From Eubacterium sp. (GTDB lineage: Bacteria; Bacillota; Clostridia; Oscillospirales; Acutalibacteraceae): a DNA stretch of 8,288 nucleotides. A program made the position numbers and the translations under genes. Of this stretch, positions 6,272-8,288 are shown piece after piece. The notes under the pieces are model-generated. The model did no database searches. It was given only the letters and a program-made list of their open reading frames with translations, and was not told where the DNA came from. The stretch's first letter is position 1; each line of letters opens with the position of its first letter. The stretch spans positions 1-8,288 of the forward strand of contig JAILGO010000008.1 in the NCBI GenBank assembly GCA_024696725.1, given 5' to 3'.

Positions 6272-6952
6272 ATGACTGACAGCGATATTAAGGAACTCAG
6301 AAAAAGACTCGCTGAGGGCAGCGAGCCGAAGCCTGACGAAGCAGAAACGCTGACGGCGATTCTTTCATATTCCAAAGGCGCCGAAGAAGCGAAGCGGCTT
6401 GCAGAAAAGCTTCTTAAGGATTACGGAACGCTTAACAATCTTCTTACCACGCCGCCCTCGCGTCTTGTCAAGAACAGATGTATTGACGAACAGACGGCAG
6501 TTTTAATCTCGCTCTTTTATACGGGCGCGACCTCGTTAAGCAGACATAAAAACGACGGCGTTAAGATTCTTAACACCCCCGAAAAAGCTAAGGAATACGC
6601 ATATAACCTCCTTCGCTATATGCCTAACGAGCAGTTTCTCGTTATCAGTCTTAACGACAAGAAAAGAATAATCTCATACAGTATTCTTTTCGAGGGAACG
6701 GTTAACAGCACTTATATCGAGCCGCAGAAAATAGCGGAGACGCTGATTGACGACGGAGCTTCGCGGGCGATTATCGCTCACAATCATCCCAACGGCGCGC
6801 CGCATCCGTCACAGAAGGATATAGGTCTTACCGTCAGAATCAGGGAGCTGCTTAATATGACGGGGATTATTCTTGACGACCATATTATCGTCGGAAAAAG
6901 CTCCGCTGTTTCAATGAAATACGACACGGATTCTTCGGTATTTAACAGTTAA
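6272..6952 (+). CDS. radC: RadC-family JAB-domain protein
   Basis: A 226-residue protein of the usual RadC length. The C-terminal half is a JAB/MPN+ (JAMM) domain with an intact HxHx7SxxD metal site: His170, His172, Ser180 and Asp183 in HNHPNGAPHPSQKD. The N-terminal UPF0758-type domain (about 10-85) is divergent: where most RadC proteins carry a Gly-rich helix-hairpin-helix turn (GIG), this one has KNRCIDEQ at 67-74. The GTLNxSIVHPRE motif is changed to GTVNSTYIEPQK. RadC was once linked to recombination repair, but its real role remains unsettled. The ATG (6272-6274) abuts the fumC TGA. The ribosome binding site GGAGG (6256-6260) lies inside the last fumC codons, 11 nt from the ATG, so expression is probably coupled to fumC. 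Confidence 0.9.
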   Translation: MTDSDIKELRKRLAEGSEPKPDEAETLTAILSYSKGAEEAKRLAEKLLKDYGTLNNLLTTPPSRLVKNRCIDEQTAVLISLFYTGATSLSRHKNDGVKILNTPEKAKEYAYNLLRYMPNEQFLVISLNDKKRIISYSILFEGTVNSTYIEPQKIAETLIDDGASRAIIAHNHPNGAPHPSQKDIGLTVRIRELLNMTGIILDDHIIVGKSSAVSMKYDTDSSVFNS

Positions 6953-6960
6953 AGCAAATA

Positions 6961-6977
6961 GGTATTGAATTAATACC
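6961..6977. repeat. Operator-like inverted repeat over the GDPD -35 region
   Basis: GGTATT-N5-AATACC is a perfect 6-bp inverted repeat whose right part contains the -35 element of the next promoter. The right half-site extends to TAATACC (6971-6977), repeated at 6990-6996 over the -10 end, so three half-sites flank the promoter. It lacks a T-run and is not a good terminator for radC. It could bind a regulator, but none is known. Confidence 0.35.
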
Positions 6978-6993
6978 GTTTAAGTGATATAAT
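6965..6993 (+). promoter_or_regulatory. Promoter of the GDPD gene
   Basis: TTGAAT (6965-6970), 17-bp spacer, TATAAT (6988-6993). The predicted leader of about 50 nt contains a 7-bp stem with one G-U pair (7008-7014 with 7018-7024). No terminator is visible between radC and this promoter, so read-through from fumC-radC is possible. Confidence 0.7.
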
Positions 6994-7051
6994 ACCACCG
7001 AATAAACGGGCAGCCCCGCTGTCCCTGTCAACAGAAAGGCTATGGTTAATT

Positions 7052-7927
7052 ATGAATATTAAAAATATTATTGCGCTCGGAACTACCGCGACGGCGGTTA
7101 TAGGTGCAGGCATCTACGGCGGTTTAAAAATTGCGAAGGGCGTTGAATGGTTTAAGAATTATTCAAAGCTCATTCCTTATACGGTTCAGTCGGTTAAGGA
7201 CTCAAATCTTACAAACGATGACGATTACGTACTTACGGCTCACAGAGGCTTCAGAGCGGTCGCTCCCGAAGACACGCTCCCCGCTTACGAGGAAGCAGGC
7301 AAAGCGGGCTACTGGGGCGCCGAGTGCGATACATACAGAACGCGCGACGGCGTCTGGATTGTTCACCACGACCCCGTAACTACGAGAATGATGGACAAGA
7401 GCAGAGTAATCGAGCTTTCAAGCTACGACGAGCTTCTCGGACTTACATACACTAACGGCCACAATATCGACAAGTATCCCTATCTCAGAATCTGTACTCT
7501 TGAGGACTTCTTTAAGACCTGCGCCAAGTACGGTATGACCTGTACGGTTGAGCTTAAATACAACAGGAACCGCGCTCACTATCAGGAAATTATCGACCTT
7601 CAGAAGAAGTACGGCGTTGAGGCTTCATACATTGCCTTCTCATTTGAGGACCTTGTTGATTTCAGAAAGATTACCGACGCTCCTCTCTATTATCTTGTTG
7701 AGGATATTACCGACGAGGCGATTGAAAAGGCAAAGAGCCTTGAAAACTGCGGTATAAGCTATAACTGCAACGACGAGCGCAACACCGACAACGACTGCGC
7801 CAACATCAAAAAGGCTCACGCTGCCGGCGTTACTACGGCAACCTGGACCTGCGACAGTCTTGAGCTTATGGAAAAGCTTGTACGCGCAGGCACAAGATAC
7901 ATCACTACAAACTGTATTACATACTAA
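7052..7927 (+). CDS. Membrane-anchored glycerophosphodiester phosphodiesterase
   Basis: A 291-residue GDPD-family protein, which hydrolyses glycerophosphodiesters to glycerol 3-phosphate and an alcohol. One hydrophobic segment (about residues 5-27) with Lys before it predicts an N-terminal anchor with the catalytic domain outside. Catalytic and metal residues are visible: AHRGFRAVAPEDT holds His64, Arg65 and Glu73; GAECDTYRTRDG holds Glu91 and Asp93; IVHHDP holds His106. CTVELKYN (Glu at about 178) is the next conserved strand, and ATWTCDS near the C-terminus replaces the common 'WTVN' motif. It is a compact domain with no wall-anchor signal. The ribosome binding site is AGAAAGG (7033-7039), 12 nt from the ATG, a rather long gap. 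A lipid-recycling or teichoic-acid-related substrate is possible, but no neighbour specifies one. Confidence 0.9.
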   Translation: MNIKNIIALGTTATAVIGAGIYGGLKIAKGVEWFKNYSKLIPYTVQSVKDSNLTNDDDYVLTAHRGFRAVAPEDTLPAYEEAGKAGYWGAECDTYRTRDGVWIVHHDPVTTRMMDKSRVIELSSYDELLGLTYTNGHNIDKYPYLRICTLEDFFKTCAKYGMTCTVELKYNRNRAHYQEIIDLQKKYGVEASYIAFSFEDLVDFRKITDAPLYYLVEDITDEAIEKAKSLENCGISYNCNDERNTDNDCANIKKAHAAGVTTATWTCDSLELMEKLVRAGTRYITTNCITY

Positions 7928-7938
7928 AAAAATAAGGC

Positions 7939-7976
7939 GGCTCTTGGGAGAGCCTTCGTAAAGAAGGTTCTCCCAA
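7939..7976 (+). other. Strong hairpin after GDPD with an alternative pairing
   Basis: Positions 7944-7957 pair with 7963-7976 in a 14-bp stem with one G-U pair and a 5-nt loop. A competing shorter hairpin, GGCTCT-TGGG-AGAGCC (7939-7954), shares its 5' arm. The stem is followed by AATTAA-type sequence rather than a T-run, so it is not a standard terminator; it may protect the mRNA 3' end or belong to the repeat element next to it. Confidence 0.6.
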
Positions 7977-8143
7977 TTAAATTAATCCTTCGGATTAATG
8001 AAATATTCTTTCAGAATATGGAATTGCTTCGCAATGAAATACGCCTGCGTCGTATATAGGATTAATTTAATTTCATATCGAGCAAAGCGAGATATTTCAC
8101 AATTTGCTTTAGCAAATTATTTCATATTGCTTGCAATATTTCA
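7975..8143. repeat. Chain of short hairpins forming one large inverted structure
   Basis: At least six small stem-loops lie in a row: 7981-7999, 8003-8019, 8023-8035, 8075-8095 (imperfect), 8101-8118 and 8124-8139, plus a weak one at 8039-8055. Loops are short and T-rich (TTC, TTTA, TT). In the left half the hairpins are separated by TGAAAT/TGGAAT (7999, 8019, 8035); in the right half by the reverse complement ATTTCA (8070, 8094, 8119, 8138). Positions 7975-7988 are the exact reverse complement of 8059-8072, so the left hairpins are enclosed by a 14-bp outer stem. Open frames across this region follow from the repeat pattern and have no coding signs. Confidence 0.8.
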
Positions 8144-8149
8144 TTTACA

Positions 8150-8186
8150 ACAGGCTGAATTCTCTTTCGGTCTGTTTTTTCTTTTT
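8150..8186 (+). terminator. Intrinsic terminator downstream of GDPD and the hairpin chain
   Basis: A 10-bp stem with two G-U pairs (8150-8159 with 8166-8175, ACAGGCTGAA/TTCGGTCTGT) and a 6-nt loop is followed by TTTTTCTTTTT. It is the first proper rho-independent terminator after GDPD, so the GDPD transcript probably runs through the hairpin chain. Confidence 0.75.
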
Positions 8187-8209
8187 AGGATTTGGCATTA
8201 CAAATCCTA
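8186..8209. repeat. Perfect 9-bp stem-loop
   Basis: TAGGATTTG and CAAATCCTA are separated by 6 nt. No T-run follows on either strand, so it is not an obvious terminator. It lies between the terminator and the promoter at the right edge. Confidence 0.55.
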
Positions 8210-8236
8210 TGCTCGCTACAGTCTGTGACATAATTC

Positions 8237-8265
8237 TTGACTTATAGTTGTAATAATGATAAAAT
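8237..8265 (+). promoter_or_regulatory. Promoter for a gene right of the window
   Basis: TTGACT (8237-8242), 17-bp spacer, TAAAAT (8260-8265). No start codon with a ribosome binding site follows before position 8288, so the gene it serves lies outside. Confidence 0.65.
8248..8262 (+). promoter_or_regulatory. PerR/Fur-box-like palindrome in the right-edge promoter
   Basis: TTGTAATAATGATAA matches the PerR box TTATAATNATTATAA at 12 of 14 defined positions with the same 7-1-7 symmetry. It fills the spacer and overlaps the -10 box, where a repressor would block the promoter. The region is AT-rich, which raises the chance of a false match. Confidence 0.4.
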
Positions 8266-8288
8266 TGACTTGCGAAATAAATCTTAAT

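Noticed and set aside
7008..7051. Riboswitch or attenuator in the GDPD leader
   Set aside because: The leader is about 50 nt with one small hairpin and no T-run or known aptamer motif; too short to support the call.
7975..8143. CRISPR array
   Set aside because: The recurring units are small hairpins with 6-bp separators at uneven intervals (16-25 bp) that switch orientation; there are no 25-40 bp direct repeats, unique spacers or cas genes.
7998..8228. 76-residue open frame at the right end
   Set aside because: It spans the hairpin chain, a terminator and another stem-loop; its content follows from the repeat and it has no ribosome binding site.

Overview
The window looks like chromosomal DNA from a Gram-positive anaerobe of the class Clostridia, probably near Ruminococcus/Oscillospiraceae. 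The signs are AGGAGG-type ribosome binding sites before most genes, consensus TTGACA-N17-TATAAT promoters, moderate GC with AT-rich intergenic DNA, and clostridial-type DinB, class II fumarase and PHP phosphatase sequences. The genus is an inference from family resemblance; no rRNA or other marker gene is present.

Layout. Positions 1-325 (+) hold the 3' end of a PHP-domain, histidinol-phosphatase-like gene. It meets a leftward block at a perfect 28-bp palindromic terminator. The leftward block reads, from the right: a class I/II aminotransferase, a xylose-isomerase-like TIM-barrel protein (these two form an operon), the transcriptional repressor nrdR, then dinB (DNA polymerase IV) with a small unrecognised gene translationally coupled behind it. 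The intergenic region at 4777-4894 is a divergent promoter. To its right run fumC, then radC, whose ATG directly abuts the fumC stop, then a membrane-anchored glycerophosphodiester phosphodiesterase (GDPD) with its own promoter. The last 361 bases (7928-8288) carry no gene. They hold a strong 3' hairpin, a chain of small hairpins organised as one large inverted structure, a rho-independent terminator, a further stem-loop, and a promoter reading out of the window with a PerR/Fur-like palindrome in its spacer.

How the genes work together. Most are core metabolism or genome maintenance. DinB (translesion synthesis) has a near-consensus Gram-positive LexA box at the expected transcription start, so dinB and the small gene behind it are a plausible SOS operon. 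NrdR controls ribonucleotide reductase genes; its own promoter spacer holds a sequence close to the NrdR box, which suggests autoregulation. FumC interconverts fumarate and malate. The divergent aminotransferase may handle the related C4 amino acid aspartate, but that link is inferred.

I found no defence system, phage, transposase or CRISPR array. The least ordinary parts are the hairpin chain at 7975-8143, the regulatory palindromes placed inside promoters, and the small unrecognised gene coupled to dinB.
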